This document shows positions 1-12,500 of a stretch of DNA of 64,000 nt, piece after piece. The stretch covers positions 310,001-374,000 of the forward strand of contig BDSL01000029.1 in assembly GCA_003116995.1 (NCBI GenBank), given 5' to 3'. Each line of letters begins with the position of its first letter. Positions within the stretch are counted from its first letter, which is position 1. The position numbers and the translations under genes were made by a program. This DNA is from Yamagishiella unicocca (lineage: Eukaryota > Chlorophyta > Chlorophyceae > Chlamydomonadales > Volvocaceae). The notes under the pieces are model-generated. The model had not been told where the DNA came from, did not search any database, and saw only the letters and a list, made by a program, of their open reading frames with translations.

Positions 1-21
1 GGTGTGGGTGTACGGCTATCG

Positions 22-2738
22 TCAGGCCGCCATGATGTAGGCCTCCAGAGCCAGGAGGTGCTGTCCGGTACGGCGCTGCAGCCCCCCTAGCGGCCCTCAC
101 ACCGCTGTGGCGGCACGCAGGTGGCCTGACGTGATGTGGCCTGACGTGGCTTGAAGTGGCGCCACCGGGTGTGACGCGGGCACACCTCACCCGGGCCGGC
201 CCCTCCCACCCCCCTCCTCCCTGCCCTCATTCCCCCGGTCTCCCCTCCCCCCCAAACCACATACACACATGTGCTGCAGCAGGAAGTTGGACGCGGCATT
301 GTTGATCATGGCCTCCACCGGGGAGTCCATAAGGCCCATGGAGTCCTTGTAGTCCAGGCCTGGGGCGGGGAGGAGGGGCGGGTTGCGGGTTGCGGTTGGT
401 TGGTGGGTTGGTTGGTGGGCAGCCGGTGTTGGCTCTGAGGATGCTCACATGTCCGAGCTGAAGGCACCCATGTGATTCCCTTGGACTCCAGGTCCTAGGA
501 TCCCGTCCACCGCCTCTTTCCCCGGGGGGGGGGGTGTTCAAGGAGGGGGTGTCGTGGCGCCCACTGGCAGCTTCCAGGTGCCAGCTGCAGGGAGGGAGGG
601 GGGCGAGGTAGCCGCCACGCCGCCGCCCCCCTGCCGATTCTCACCTGGCGGCCCAGCACCCTCCCTCTGCCCCTCCCTCCCTCTGCCCCTCCCTCCCTGC
701 CAGCTCCCTCCCCCTGCCAGCTCCCTCCCTCTGCCCTTCCCTCCTTCTCTTGTGCCGATGCCATCGGTTTCGCTGCCCCCCCCCCCCCGCACCACTAAGG
801 GTATCCGCAGCACGCCCCCAGCTGCGGCCCCCAGCCACCCAGCTGCTCACCCGTGAAGTCGTACAGCATCTTGGTGTACTGCACGTAGTTGGACAACCGC
901 TTGACCTGCCGGAGGCGGGGGGTCGGCGCCATACGCAAGGGGGGTTACAGGTAAAGAACCGGTAACTCGACTGGGGTAATGTAGTTAGTGCATAGCCTTC
1001 ATACTTCGGAACGCGCGCGCAAGGGGGGGGGGGAGCGGGACGGCGGTGGGAACACACCTGCACCTGCCAGCGGACAGCCCCCCCTTTAAGACCTGCCCCC
1101 AGTCCGGCCCAGTCCGGTCCGGCCGTCCTCCTTCCCCCCGTCCTGGCCTCGAGGGGACGGGGCCCCCGACTCCTCACCCCTCCATCCTCCACCCTCGGTG
1201 CCTCTCCCCTGCCCGTGCTGCGTCCCCTTCCCCTGACGCCGCGGCACAGTGGGACACACCTTGGAGTCCAGGTACACCAGGGCCAGGTGCGGCTGCTTTT
1301 CCACCTGGTTGCGTGTGTATGTGGGGGCGTTGGAGGGAGGCAGGGGTCGGCCAGGGGTAGGGGGAGGGGATCCCAGCCATTATCAGCAAGGGGGAGAAGA
1401 GAGGATCGAATCCCCCTCGGTCCGACACGCGCTGCCCCCCAGCCCCCGCGCACCATGTCTAGCAGGCTGATGCGCGGGTAAGACAGGCGCATCCGTGCGT
1501 GGACACCCTACCCGTCCGCCTAACCCCTCGACCCTGAGCCCCAGCCGTTACGGTGCTCCCTCCCCGCGCACCATGTCCAGCAGGCTGATGCGCTCCACCG
1601 CATTGGGGTGGGTGGGGTCCACGCCGCCCTTGAGCGCCTGAATGGTGGCGAAGTCGTTGCACACGTATGCGCTGCGCGGGGGGCGGGAGGCGCGATGGAG
1701 GGGGAGGGCGGGGTGGTTAGGGTGGTTAGGGTGGTTGCTCGTACGGCCGGGTGCAGGGGGTTGGAGGTTGACAGTTAAAACCCTGCCGTTTCCGCGCTGC
1801 CTCCACGACATCATCGGGTTTGCGCACCTGTTGTGTATCATGTTGTTGCCGTCATTGTTTATGTGCAGCAGATTGGCCCCCCGACCCAGCAGCAGCTTCA
1901 TCACGCTGTTCTGGCGGAAGCCCACTGCGCGGTACAGCGCCGTACTGCCGTATTCGTCCTGGATGTCAACCGGGAAGCCGAAGTCCAGCAGCAGCCGTAC
2001 AAGTTCCTCGTGACCGCGGCTGGCTGGGGGCCGCGGGGAGTGGCGTGGGGTGGGGTAACAACGGAGGGCAGCGGAGAAAGGGTTTGGTGCCCCGAAGGCT
2101 GGGTTGGTTGGGATGCTGGTGCCAGGGCCTGCGGCGGCGAGGCTGCGACTGGGGAGAAGGGGGCCCTGTTGCGGGAGCTGGCGACACATGATGGCTGCTG
2201 CTGCGAGGCTGCCCCCTGCCCGGTGCCGCCAACATGCCCGCTGCCTTATTTAGACACCCTGTATGTAAACCCCTCGCCGCCGGGTGGTCGAAATGAAAGG
2301 GGGGACTGTGGGACCGTGGATGATGTTACCGAACAGAAATTTGCCCAGTGCCCCGCTGCGCTTCCTAGCAGGAGTGGTTCCGCCAGTGGATGCTGCGCTG
2401 AGCTCATACAGACTTCGGCATCTAGCGCAAATATACTGTTTAAAGTTACCGGTACCTGCAATTGCAAGTAGGGGCCACGTCTGCGAGTCGCGTACTGCCA
2501 GGACCTGCTCCTTGTTTGCGCTCGCCAGGTAGCTGTTGAAGAATTGGATGTCCCCTGTCTCGCACGCGAGGAGCAACTGTTCACACATTGTGCTGCCCTT
2601 GTCATCGGTCGGCTCCTTAATATCAGCCGGCTCTTTGACATCAACCACTTCAATATTCCTTATGGGTGCAACCGCTTCCTCCACGTCTTCAAAGTCTCTA
2701 ACACTGCCATAAAGGAGCTCAGGTGCTACCCTCGGCAT
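22..2738 (-). CDS. Ankyrin-repeat protein, multi-exon
   Basis: Exons read in phase on the minus strand: 2738-2456, 2023-1828, 1671-1572, 1304-1260, 905-851, 515-468, about 359-266 and a last exon near 86-22 ending at TGA 22-24. The ATG at 2736-2738 opens MPRVAPELLYG. Ankyrin-type helices are visible: SQTWPLLAIA, then GHEELVRLLLDFG, then STALYRAVGF and NSVMKLLLGRGANLLHINND, then CNDFATIQALKGG with DPTHPNAVERISLLDM. Ankyrin repeats are protein-protein interaction scaffolds, so no enzymatic role can be given. The downstream part (VKRLSNYVQYTKMLYDFTG, then AVDGILGPG) is not ankyrin and I do not recognise it. The last two junctions are uncertain. A near-copy of the end of exon 3 lies in the following intron (see repeat at 1447). 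Confidence 0.65.
942..1024 (-). repeat. Dispersed intronic repeat, family A copy 1
   Basis: About 75 bp that match, on the opposite strand, 29031-29110 almost base for base, including TCCGAAGTATGAAGGCTATG and TACCCCAGTCGAGTTACCGG. It lies in the ankyrin-gene intron about 40 nt before the 3' splice site of the 905-851 exon. Confidence 0.8.
1447..1474 (-). repeat. Intronic duplicate of an exon end
   Basis: Twenty-eight bases matching 1565-1593 with about one mismatch. That segment is the 3' end of the third ankyrin-gene exon with its donor (RISLLDM then GTGCGCGG). The copy sits 118 bp further along, in the intron. It carries the same potential donor but is not needed for an open reading frame. 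Confidence 0.7.
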
Positions 2739-4039
2739 TGCATGCCGCAGGCGCTGTTCGCAGAGGTTAAATGTGTCGCGCTAAGTACGCGTAAGGCGCC
2801 CCCGGTAGTTGCAGCCGTCCTTAGCAATCATTATCATTAAGTTGCCTAAATTATAATGTGATGACGGTATGCAATATGCATACATTTAGGCATATTTAGG
2901 CACTCGATTAACTATCGTGGCTTGCTCAACTTTTACCTAGTCTCAGACGACGCGATCAATAGGTATACTGCTAAAGCTCTACGGGAGATGCAGCAACACG
3001 TACAGTAACATGCTCGATTTTGGGTGCGTCTGTCCGCGTCCGTGCAGCCCCGTGGGTCATGCGGGCCCTAAGCCTAAATCGCGCCCCACTTGGGCATAGG
3101 GCCCGTTGCCCCTGGACGAGGGACGGTACGGACTGCAAGACATAGGGCCCCTAGATGGCGTAGGAGGTAGGACTTCCCGACTGCTTAGCAGGAAGGCCAA
3201 GCCACCTGTAACAAGTCTTGGCCTATGACCAGATTTCCTCTGACGCGTCGACAAGGGACATCAGCCCTCGGACCGCGATTTCGATATGGCGCCTGAATCA
3301 AATCGACGGAGTTTGCCGCTTCCAGAGCGGCCACGTCAAGACCGACTGATCGCTGGAACAAGAGGTAGGAAATGCATCAAGCGCTGCCTATCATCGCGGT
3401 TGGGACCGTGCGGGCGTCACGCGCTTGCTGCGCAATTCCCCCTTTTTCCTACCCGGGCGAGAGCGCCGCCCTCACATATCCTAGTCCCCCGATCATCAGC
3501 CAGGCAATCCCATACAGGTAGCAGCGGCGCAATATCGGCCATCCGACAGACCCGCACCTCGGGCAGTCTCCGTTCCCCCGAGCGCCCGCTCGTTATGTGA
3601 CTGCGCCTTTTTAGACCGCGCCTGCTTGGCAGTTTTCCTTCTTTGCATTGACTTGTTTCCATGTGGGCCCAGTCCTTGTGTTGCCTTGCGCCACCCCTCG
3701 CATTGTTTTGGGGGGGAGTTCATACGCCATAGGGACGCCCGGCTTCGGCCTAGCAGAAATTTGTTTAACTCGGTGGCTGAACACGCTCGTGCAGATTGTC
3801 GAGAACGGGCAGGACGACAACGAAGGCTACGACCAGACAACGGCCGGCCCCTCCGACCCGGCCCGCGTGCCGAGGTGCCCCTAAACGGCCGGCCCCTCCG
3901 ACCCGGCCCGCGTGCCGAGGTGCCCCTATCGTGCATGTCTGTGCGGCGTAACGATTGGGTCGCTGTAGGGCCTTTGCAGAGGAACAGTATTGGACGTGCA
4001 CACCGGGAAGAATCGGCAAACGTTACCCTAGAAAGTACC
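2739..4039. other. Intergenic, no gene recognised
   Basis: Upstream of the ankyrin gene. Composition is AT-richer near 2830-2960 and then mixed. Open frames on both strands at 3496-4074 overlap each other and show no domain I recognise. The only clear structure is a 45-bp direct duplication near 3841. Confidence 0.5.
3841..3928. repeat. 45-bp tandem duplication
   Basis: The segment starting CGGCCGGCCCCTCCGACCCG at 3841 is repeated perfectly from 3886. It lies just before the 88-bp satellite. Confidence 0.85.
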
Positions 4040-5030
4040 TTCGTGGTTAGGAGTACACAAGCATAGCATCTCACCCCCGAGCCACTGCGGGCTGCGCCGG
4101 ACGGGCCTCATCTACCTCGCTGGTCCCTTCGGGGCTAGGGGTACGCAAGAACAGCGTCTTCCCCCACGAGCCACTGCGGGCTGCGGCGGACGGGCCTCAT
4201 CTACCTCGCTGGTCCCTTCGAGGCTAGGGGTACGCAAGCATAGCATCTTGCCCCCGAGCCACTGCGGGCTGCGGCGGACGGGCCTCATCTACCTCGCTGG
4301 TCCCTTCGGGGCTAGGGGTACGCAAGCATAGCATCTTCCCCCCGAGCCACTGCGGGCTGCCGCGGACGGACCTCATCTGCCTCGCTGGTCCCTTCGGGGC
4401 TAGGGGTACGCAAGCATAGCATCTTCCCCCCGAGCCACTGCGGGCTGCCGCGGACGGGCCTCATCTACCTCGCTGGTCCCTTCGGGGCTAGGGGTACGCA
4501 AGCAGAGCATCTTGCCCCCGAGCCACTGCGGGCTGTGGCGGGTGGGCCTTATCTACCTCGCTGGTCCCTTCGGGGCTAGGGGTACGCAAGCATAGCATCT
4601 TGCCCCCAAGCCACTGCGGGCTGCGGCGGACGGGCCTCATCTACCTCGCTGGTCCCTTCGGGGCTAGGGGTACGCAAGCATAGCATCTCCCCCCGAGCCA
4701 CTGCGGGCTGTGGCGGGCGGATTACACTACCTCGCTAGCCCCTTCGGGGTTAGGGGTACGCAAGCATAGCATCTCCCCACCCGAGCCACTGCGGGCTGCG
4801 GCGGGCGGATTTCACTACCTCGCTGGCCCTTTGGGATTAGGGGCACGCAAGCATAGCAGCTCCCCCCACGATCCACTGCGGGCCGTGGCGGGCAGATTTC
4901 ACTACCTCGCTGACCCGTTCGGGGCTAGGGGTATGCAAGCGTAGCATCCCCCCACACGGGCTACTGCGGGCTGTGGCGGGCGGACCTCACTACCTCGCTA
5001 ACCCCGTGCAGGGTCGGGAATACGCGGCTT
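4040..5030. repeat. 88-bp satellite, about 11 copies
   Basis: The anchor ACTGCGGGCTG occurs at 4084, 4173, 4261, 4349, 4437, 4525, 4613, 4700, 4788, 4875 and 4963 (the last copies slightly altered), a period of 87-89 bp. Each unit also has CTACCTCGCTGG and TCGGGGCTAGGGGTACGCAA. Units are most alike in the middle and decay towards the right. There is no conserved reading frame. Confidence 0.95.
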
Positions 5031-5238
5031 TGGCACCCCCCGCCATGATCCACGGCCAGGACGGCCCTTATCATGCCTTAACACGGTCCGTGGCAGATTG
5101 GTTGATCCTAGCCCGACCCAAATTTGTGTTGGTGTCGCTTTAGGGGGCGCACTTGGAGCACTCGCCGGTAGGCCCAGAGGAAGACGACGTGTGTGGCCAA
5201 GAACTCGTGGCGTCTTGCTGCACTCTTAAGCTATAAAA

Positions 5239-5243
5239 TTACA
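5239..5243 (-). terminator. Possible polyadenylation signal TGTAA
   Basis: TTACA on the plus strand is TGTAA on the minus strand, the usual chlamydomonadalean polyadenylation signal. It lies 136 nt after the AlgH-like stop codon. Confidence 0.4.
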
Positions 5244-5378
5244 TATGGCAGTGCCGTACACATGACAGTGCGGCATATGATACAGCTAGTATACACGAGA
5301 AACTTGCGCACATCAGTGCCCCGCTTTCATGCCCGTGCCACCATCCACCCCCCACACCTCCTTCCAGGCCCTCCCCTC

Positions 5379-7905
5379 CTACTCGTCCCCCTCGTAGCCC
5401 TCCTTAGCGACACTCAGGTACTGCCCGCCCATCAGCTGCAGCACCTCCCGCCACAGCGGCACCGGCAGCTGCAGCGCGGGCTTGAGCACCAGAGACCGGG
5501 AGCAGGCGGCAGCGTACCTGCGCAGCCGGTCCGCGTGTGTGTGAGGGTGAGGTTCAGGGTTGGGAGGTACGTGGCATGGTGGCAGTACGTTAGGAGGCTG
5601 GCCTCGGTGCCACGAAGCAAAAGATACGCCCCCCCCCCGATGACCAACCAGCCCAACTATCTAGCCAGCTGACGGCGACGGTGGCGCGCATCACAGCCAC
5701 TCACCACGCGCCCTGCGCCACCTGCTCGTCCAGCTGCCCCGGGCCCCATGTCATGGCCCCGGCGAAGAACTTGAAGTCGCTCGCGGGCAGCCGCCCCCCC
5801 TCCACCGCCCCAGTGGCGGCCTCCTGGCCCGCCATGTACAGCCCGGGAACCACCTGGCCGGGGGTAGGTGGGAAGCGGGGTCCCGGGGGTAGGTGGGAAG
5901 AGGGGCCCTCACCCGACCCCCGTGGGTGCGGCAGCGAGGACCCCGAGGACGCGGAGGGCCGTGCGGGGGGTGGCATGGATTGCTCGTTTGGCCTCTGATG
6001 CGGCGCGGTGTGCGGTGGAATGGCCTCTCTTTCTGCGCGGGACCCCCCTCCGACCCTTTCCTCTCAACCCCTTCGGACCCGCCACACCCCCCCCCCGCAC
6101 CTGCACACACTGGTTGAGGCGGTGGCCGTGCATCACGTGGATGACCTGCGCGGCGGGGTGGGGGAATTCGAGGGGTGGGGGCATATGAGAGGAAACCCCC
6201 GGGCGGGTGGGGGCGGGAGTGGAGGGCGGCATGTGGACCGGGTTGGAGCCATGGGGCCGGCCAGCTCCCCGTGCAGCCGGTCCATCCCAGGGAGGCGCCA
6301 GGTCTGGCCTCGCGTACAGCCCTGTCCGGAACCGTATCGACACAGCACCCTGCCGCACCCCCCCGCCCTTCGGAGCCCCACACGCACTCCGCCGCACCTG
6401 CTGCGCCGTGAAGCCGCCGCAGTACACCTGGTTGTCCTGGAAGACGCGTTGTACGGGAACAGGCCCCTGTACGGCATGAGCGTTATGGCAACAGGGGGCC
6501 CATCAGGAGCCTTGGACGATGGCCGGCGAAACCACCCGGTACGGCAAAGGCGCAAGTTGCGGAACCCCAGATCGGCATCTCCCCCTGTCGGCCGCCTTCG
6601 CCTCTCCCCAGCAACCCGCAGCCCCTCCACCCTCCGGGCTTCCCCCCGCCGCCAACACCCGCCCCCACTCACCCCCTCCACCCTTCGGGTCCCCCCTGCC
6701 GCCAACACCCGTCCCCACTCACCCCCTCCACCCTTCGGGTCCCCCCCCCCCGCCAACCACTCACCCCCAGCTCCAGGGGTAGGCCCCCCGGCTTGCGCCC
6801 CAGCACCATGCCCGTGGGCCGGTTGAGAATAAGGCCCACGGTCCCCTCTGGACCGTGGGAGGTGATGAACACGACTACCTGCGAGGCCGGGCCGAATGGC
6901 TGTCGGGTGCGACAGCTAGATAGCGGCAGGGAGCTGTGGCCCGGGGTCGGGGCGCCGGGAACGCTTAATTAGGCGACATCGCTAGCTAGATCAGGAGTTG
7001 GTCGTATTACCCGGTCCACCCTGTACCCCGCACCGGCCCCCCAGTACCGGGCGGTGGCAATCCAGCTCGCACACTGGCCCCCCGGCAGGGTTTCCCTCAC
7101 ATAGCCCGGCAGGGGGGCACCGGGAAGAGGAACCGACTGGCCGACAGTGGCACCATGGAAGCACCGTGGAACTCGTACGGTGCCCAACATACCGCCGTAC
7201 ACCCATGGAAAGGGCAGCATCCCTACGCTATGCTCGTTAGAGCTTCTGCTCCCGCCACATCGAGCACCTGACCTGCCAGAAACGGTCGTTGTTGAGCAAT
7301 GTGGGGCATTGAATGCTGGCGAGGATGAGGCCGCCGGTCTCGGGCCGGGGCATGGCGTGGGCCCACAGCCCCTCCGCAGCTAGAGACGGATTCTGGATTT
7401 CGAGCAATCGCCTGTTATCCTCGCTGCGCCTGGCACCCGTGGGAACACCGTCTGAGCAAGGGGTTTGGCATTCGCGGGCCAGGGTGTAAGAAGTGGATAG
7501 GAGGCTGCGTGGGTCCGTGTTGGCAATCACGGCGCCTGCAACGTCCTCTTGACATGCGTCAAGTCAGAAGCTGGGCGGACAGGCTGCGACGTGTTGGCAT
7601 TTCCGTTGACCGAGTGTGGGTAGTCCTCCAAGGTGACACTCCGCCCGCTAAATGGATTTGAACCCCTATAACTCACCCATTTTCATTATAAGCTTGGCAC
7701 GAAATTCCCGCCAGTCTCCAGCTACCATGGGCTCTTCATCCGAGGGGTCTGAGGCACGGAGTCTCGTGGGAGCGCGATGTGCCGTAGGTGGCCGAGTAAT
7801 GGAGCATCGTCGTACCACAACCCTATGGCCATACTGTCTATATCCGAAAGGCAGCAAAGTTGTGCGGTCGGATAGGGCGAACGCCCTGCCCGAGGTCGAG
7901 GTCAT
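5379..7905 (-). CDS. AlgH/UPF0301 (DUF179) protein, probably plastid-targeted
   Basis: Seven exons join with matching phase: 7905-7677, 7535-7273, 6878-6765, 6436-6398, 6145-6101, 5853-5705, 5517-5379, giving about 325 residues. The N-terminus (MTSTSGRAFALSDRTTLLPF) is Ser/Thr/Arg-rich and looks like a transit peptide. GDWREFRAKL then precedes the DUF179 domain as in plant members. Domain landmarks are GGLILASIQCPTLLNNDRFW, TSHGPEGTVGLILNRPTG, QVYCGGF, VIHVMHGHRL, FKFFAGAMTWGPGQLDEQVA and LWREVLQLMGGQY. The family is widespread in bacteria and plastids, but its biochemical function is not settled; bacterial AlgH was first linked to alginate regulation. Length and domain order are normal for plant-type members. 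The exons of 39 and 45 nt are very small but keep phase. Confidence 0.88.
6624..6770 (-). repeat. 50-bp intronic tandem repeat carrying donor-like sites
   Basis: About three 50-bp units (GCCAACACCC at 6651 and 6701, degenerate at 6752) start at the 5' splice site of the DUF179 exon ending at 6765. On the minus strand each unit contains GGGTGAGTGG, the same as the real donor. Confidence 0.8.
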
Positions 7906-9576
7906 CGTCTGGCTCTGAGTTAGTCAGCGACAAAACCACATAAATAGCTGTCTACGGTAGTGGTCAAGATACGTGAGTTATGTATTTTTTCATCGAAAGG
8001 AAGTAGGAGGATTCGGCTCCGGAGCGGTGTACACTACTGACAACCCCAGGACGACGTGGAGCTCAGGCGAGCCCAAGGACAATATGCCGCGGCCGCCTGA
8101 ACACATGCATGTAACCTTGTAGAATTATGGTAGTATAAAGGTTTGCGGAGAATCGTGTGCACCGGGGCATCCCAGCGGTTCCCAGTTGTGACAGCCCCTG
8201 GAAGACCCGCTACCCTTTTCTGTCTGTCTTTCACCTGTTGCCTCGCTCGCCACATCCATACCATATACAAGTAGAATAGTCGCAATTTAAAACATCGCCG
8301 GTGAGCCATCCGCGCCCTTCGTGCCGTGCCGCTAACCGAATTCCTTCCGTCGCTTTGACGACAGTTTTCCCGTCGACCCTCTCCTTAAACCTTCACGCCA
8401 ATACATTGTCAGTTATCTTATATTGCAGATCTGCACTGTCGGTATGTAACTGTTAAACATGGGCTAGTGACCGGTTCACACGCCCAGGCCTTCTTGTGCA
8501 AGTTTCTATACCTCGCACGAGCAAAGCATGGATGTAACTTCAGTGTGCCCTTGCATTGTTGCACACGCATGCTAGTTGTTAAAGACGTACAGTCTTCGCG
8601 ATGATCCGATGCCAAACCTATCTGCAAAGCACATCTGTGATACTTGTCACGCATCAATACGCTTTAGAAACTGTGCAAAATAGAAACTTCCTTTGATGGA
8701 TGTCAATTCTTGTCACGCGTTAGCGTGAAAAGTTGAACTTACGGTCCATAGAGGACTTCACAAACTAGTGTCTTAAACCCGTTGCCACGAAGTATTTTTA
8801 GCACACTAAACGGAATAATTGATCACCACTAGGTACCGAAGTGCGTTAGGCACCGCGGAACGCCATGCAGAGTCACGCCAGCAGGCACGTTGTATCCGAC
8901 TTCCTTAAAGACCTTCATCCAGATCTAAGTGAACCCTTTCCAAAGGTGCGAGTGAGCGTGGCTGCAATCCACGTTGCGCGCGCGTTTTGCACCTCGCTGC
9001 TAATACCTAGTCGTGTCTCCACTGTTATTCCCTTGACTGTTATTCCCTAGGGAGTCATCAGCGATGAGGTCGCCGAAGCTCACGGGCGGAGAGCAATTCC
9101 CAAGGTAACGGAGTCAGGGTCGGAGGGCGAGGGTTACACGGACTGCCATCGTGATTCAAGCCGTCTCGAAGAGAGGCACAACCTGGTTCGGTGACGGGTA
9201 TCAAAGCGCTGCAGTTGGGGCAGCTACGAGGCCTGCGAGACTTGCGCTGCTGGGCTGGGTATGCCGTTACAACGGCAAGGAAAAAAAGACACAGCGAAGC
9301 GCAGGGTGTATCTAAACGGTCGCAACCAACACGACCAACCGTCATCCTCACGCCCTCCGATCCCTGCTCCGCCTGCTGTTGTCGGAGCTACCAGCTCTAC
9401 CGGCCAGGTTTCCTAGCCCCGAAACCGCCGGCTCCACTGTCGGAGACCCCCCACCCCGCACCCCTCATCGGGTCCGTCCGCTTAAGCTGCAAGCTCCCCC
9501 CCTAACCTCGGCTCCCCCTCCCACCCCACTCCTGTTGTACGCGGGTTTTCCTTGCCACCCCGCTCCTGTTGCCCAG
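7906..9576. other. Intergenic between AlgH-like and armadillo genes
   Basis: The segment separates divergently transcribed genes, so it should hold both promoters; no clear TATA element was recognised. A short plus-strand frame 8865-8945 (MQSHASRHVVSDFLKDL onward) ends at a plausible donor and could be the first exon of the armadillo gene. Nothing else supportable was seen. Confidence 0.4.
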
Positions 9577-12500
9577 CTTATCGCGGTGCTGGCCCTGTCT
9601 GAGCTGCCGGACGACAAGCGGGCGCACGCTCTGCGGATATTCAACGGCCTGCTGAGCACCCAGGTGGGCAATGCAGGGGACCTGCGGGACAGGGGCTGGG
9701 CCCGGGGACAGGGGCAGGTTACGGGAGCAGGGAAGGCCCCGGGGGTAGGCGCAGGGCAGGGACAGGGTACGCAGCCCTCCCCGGTACCGCCACCTCTTGC
9801 GCACGTCCCTCGTCGGTTCTCACGACCCAAACCTGGATCCCTCGCGTCACCCCGACCCCCCCCCCAGGAGCACAAGACCAATGCGGTGGCGGAGGGCGCC
9901 GCCGCCCCGCTGTGCCGCCTGGTGGCGGAGTGCCGGGAGGCGGAGGTGCGGCGACTCAGCTGCAGCGCACTGGCAAGCCTGGCGCAGGTGGGGGGGAGGG
10001 GGAAGGGTTGGAGGGAAGGGTTGGAAGGCGTGGCGGTGGGTGTATAAAAACCGTTTTACGCAGGTGGGGGGGCCGGGGGAAGGGTTTGGGGGGCGGGCGG
10101 GGTAAGTGGGCGGGATACCACCCGGGGGGGAATCTTAACCGCCAGGGCGCCCGGGGATGCTGGGGGAGGGTTGGGAACACGTATTTTGGTGAGGGGGATT
10201 GGCGGGGGGTGTTGCAAGGAAGACCTGTGCACGCGAGAAAGCCCCTTGAGGAAACGAGAGACGAAGGTCGTATGTCGACCTTCGGCGGCTAAGCTAATCG
10301 GCGGCGGCGAGACTAACGGAAGCGAGGACCCCGCGGGACGCAAGGAAACGTTTCGCGAAACCGGTTGGGGAGAGCGGTCAGGCACGTGGGAGCACCGCTG
10401 CCGGCTGGCCGCCGTGTCGTGTGTGGCAAGGTGGGCCGTGAGGCCACGTGTGGAGGCAGCCAGTGACCTCACCCCCGCAACAGCACTGCAGGGAGCTGGG
10501 GCCCCACCGGCACCTCTGGGGGTATCTCTCTCCTCCCTGGTGCCCCTCCCTGGTGCCAATCTGAACCCCCCCGGTCACCCCCCCCCCCGCATTAGGTCAT
10601 GGCCGGGCGGCAGTCCATCGTCACCGTGGGCGGTCTGGCGGTGCTGACGGAGGCTCTGCAGACCACACCGGAGCAGGCGGCGGGGGCGCTAAGGGTGCGC
10701 GCGAGTTGGGATTCGTGTTTGGATTCATGTTTGGATTCGCGGTTTTGGGGGGAGGAACGGTGGTAGGAGGGGGGCGCGAGGGAGGGGGCGGTACGAGGGG
10801 GCACTGCCCTGTCGGCGACTGAAACGGCGCCACCTGGGCGGGGTGTTGGGGTCTGACGCAGGCGGGGCAGGCCGGGGAGGAAGCCAGATCCGCTGAACCA
10901 CCAGCGCAGCCTCACACACTACTTATCGCGGGGCCTCCCTTCTCCGCTCCCACCCACGTCGAGTAACCGGTTAGGTTTTGCCCCCCGCCCCTCCTCCCGC
11001 CCCCCGCCCCCACCTCGCCGCCCTTCCGCTCTGCTCCAAGTCCTTCGCCGCCTCCAACGACGGCAATGCGCTGCTCAACGAGGTGCGGCACCAGGTGGTG
11101 CCGGCGCTGGTGGAGCTGCTGCGGCAGCCCTCGGACCCAGCCTTCACGCTGGCGGCCTGCGAGAACGCGGCGGCAACACTGGAGGGCGAGTGGGGGACCT
11201 CCGGCCTGGGCGCTTTCACTGACTCCCCAAGGCCCCATGCGCTGACGCCTCCCCGCCCCCCTCACCTCATGTATCTCGACACGTCTGTTCTAAACGGCTT
11301 TTCTCGCATCCACGGGTCTCCCTTGCCCCTTTCTGACCCTACGTCCTTCTGACCCTACGTCCTTCTGAACCCTCCCGTAGGCATCACCCGCACCGACTCG
11401 GGGGTGCTGGCGGCGCTGGACGCGGGGGTGCCCGCCTGCCTAGTGAGCCTGGCGGAGAGGGGCCTCAAGGGGGACCTCAGGTGGGACGGGGGCCGGGTGG
11501 CGGGTGCCTCCCCCGCCCGCCCGGGCTGCAGGGAATTCCGTGAGGGAGGGGAATTCCTGCAGAACCCTCCCGGAAGAAAAGAAGGGGCGCACCGCTGGGG
11601 AGAGGAGGGGGCACCTTCCGGAACCGCCTCTCGCCCATCTCCCAAAGCTGGGAACCCTGCTCCGCGCGCGCCGCACCCAGGTTCGAGGCCCGGTTGATGG
11701 ATTTGCTGCAGCTGGTGGCCACCTGCTTGGAACAGATCTGCCATCACGCCAAGGGCAAGGCGGCGGCTCGGGAGGCGGAGGCACACAAAGGTGCGCACGG
11801 ACGGGGCGCGGAAGGCGGAAGTCGCAACGGGTGTCCGGGCCAGGTAAAGCGGTGACCCGCCGCAGCCTGCCCGCCTGGCGCACCTTATCGTGGCCTGCAG
11901 GTGCAGCGCCATCGTGCTGGCCCCTGGGACCACTGCATGTGGCCCGAAGCGCATGATGCGGCGGCGGCATCGCACGCAAGTATCTCCATCAGTGCCTCAG
12001 GCTAGGCCGCACCCTGCACTCAGGCTAGGCCGCACCCTGCACTCAGGCTAGGCCGCACCCTGCACTCAGGCTAGGCCGCACCCTGCACTCAGGCTAGGCC
12101 GCACCCTGCACTCAGGCTAGGCCGCACCCTGCACTCAGGCTAGGCCGCACCCTGCACTCAGGCTAGGCCGCACCCTGCACTCAGGCTAGGCCGCACCCTG
12201 CACTCAGGCTAGGCCGCACCCTGCACTCAGGCTAGGCCGCACCCTGCACTCAGGCTAGGCCGCACCCTGCACTCAGGCTAGGCCGCACCCTGCACTCAGG
12301 CTAGGCCGCACCCTGCACTCAGGCTAGGCCGCACCCTGCACTCAGGCTAGGCCGCACCCTGCACTCAGGCTAGGCCGCACCCTGCACTCAGGCTAGGCCG
12401 CACCCTGCACTCAGGCTAGGCCGCACCCTGCACTCAGGCTAGGCCGCACCCTGCACTCAGGCTAGGCCGCACCCTGCACTCAGGCTAGGCCGCACCCTGC

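Noticed and set aside
3496..4074. Overlapping long frames on both strands next to the satellite
   Set aside because: No domain, no splice context, and they run through the 45-bp duplication. GC-rich DNA produces such frames by chance.
9058..9351. Minus-strand frame with a CPNCSALIPVTEPGC stretch, considered as a retroelement fragment
   Set aside because: No reverse transcriptase, integrase or zinc-knuckle motif could be confirmed.
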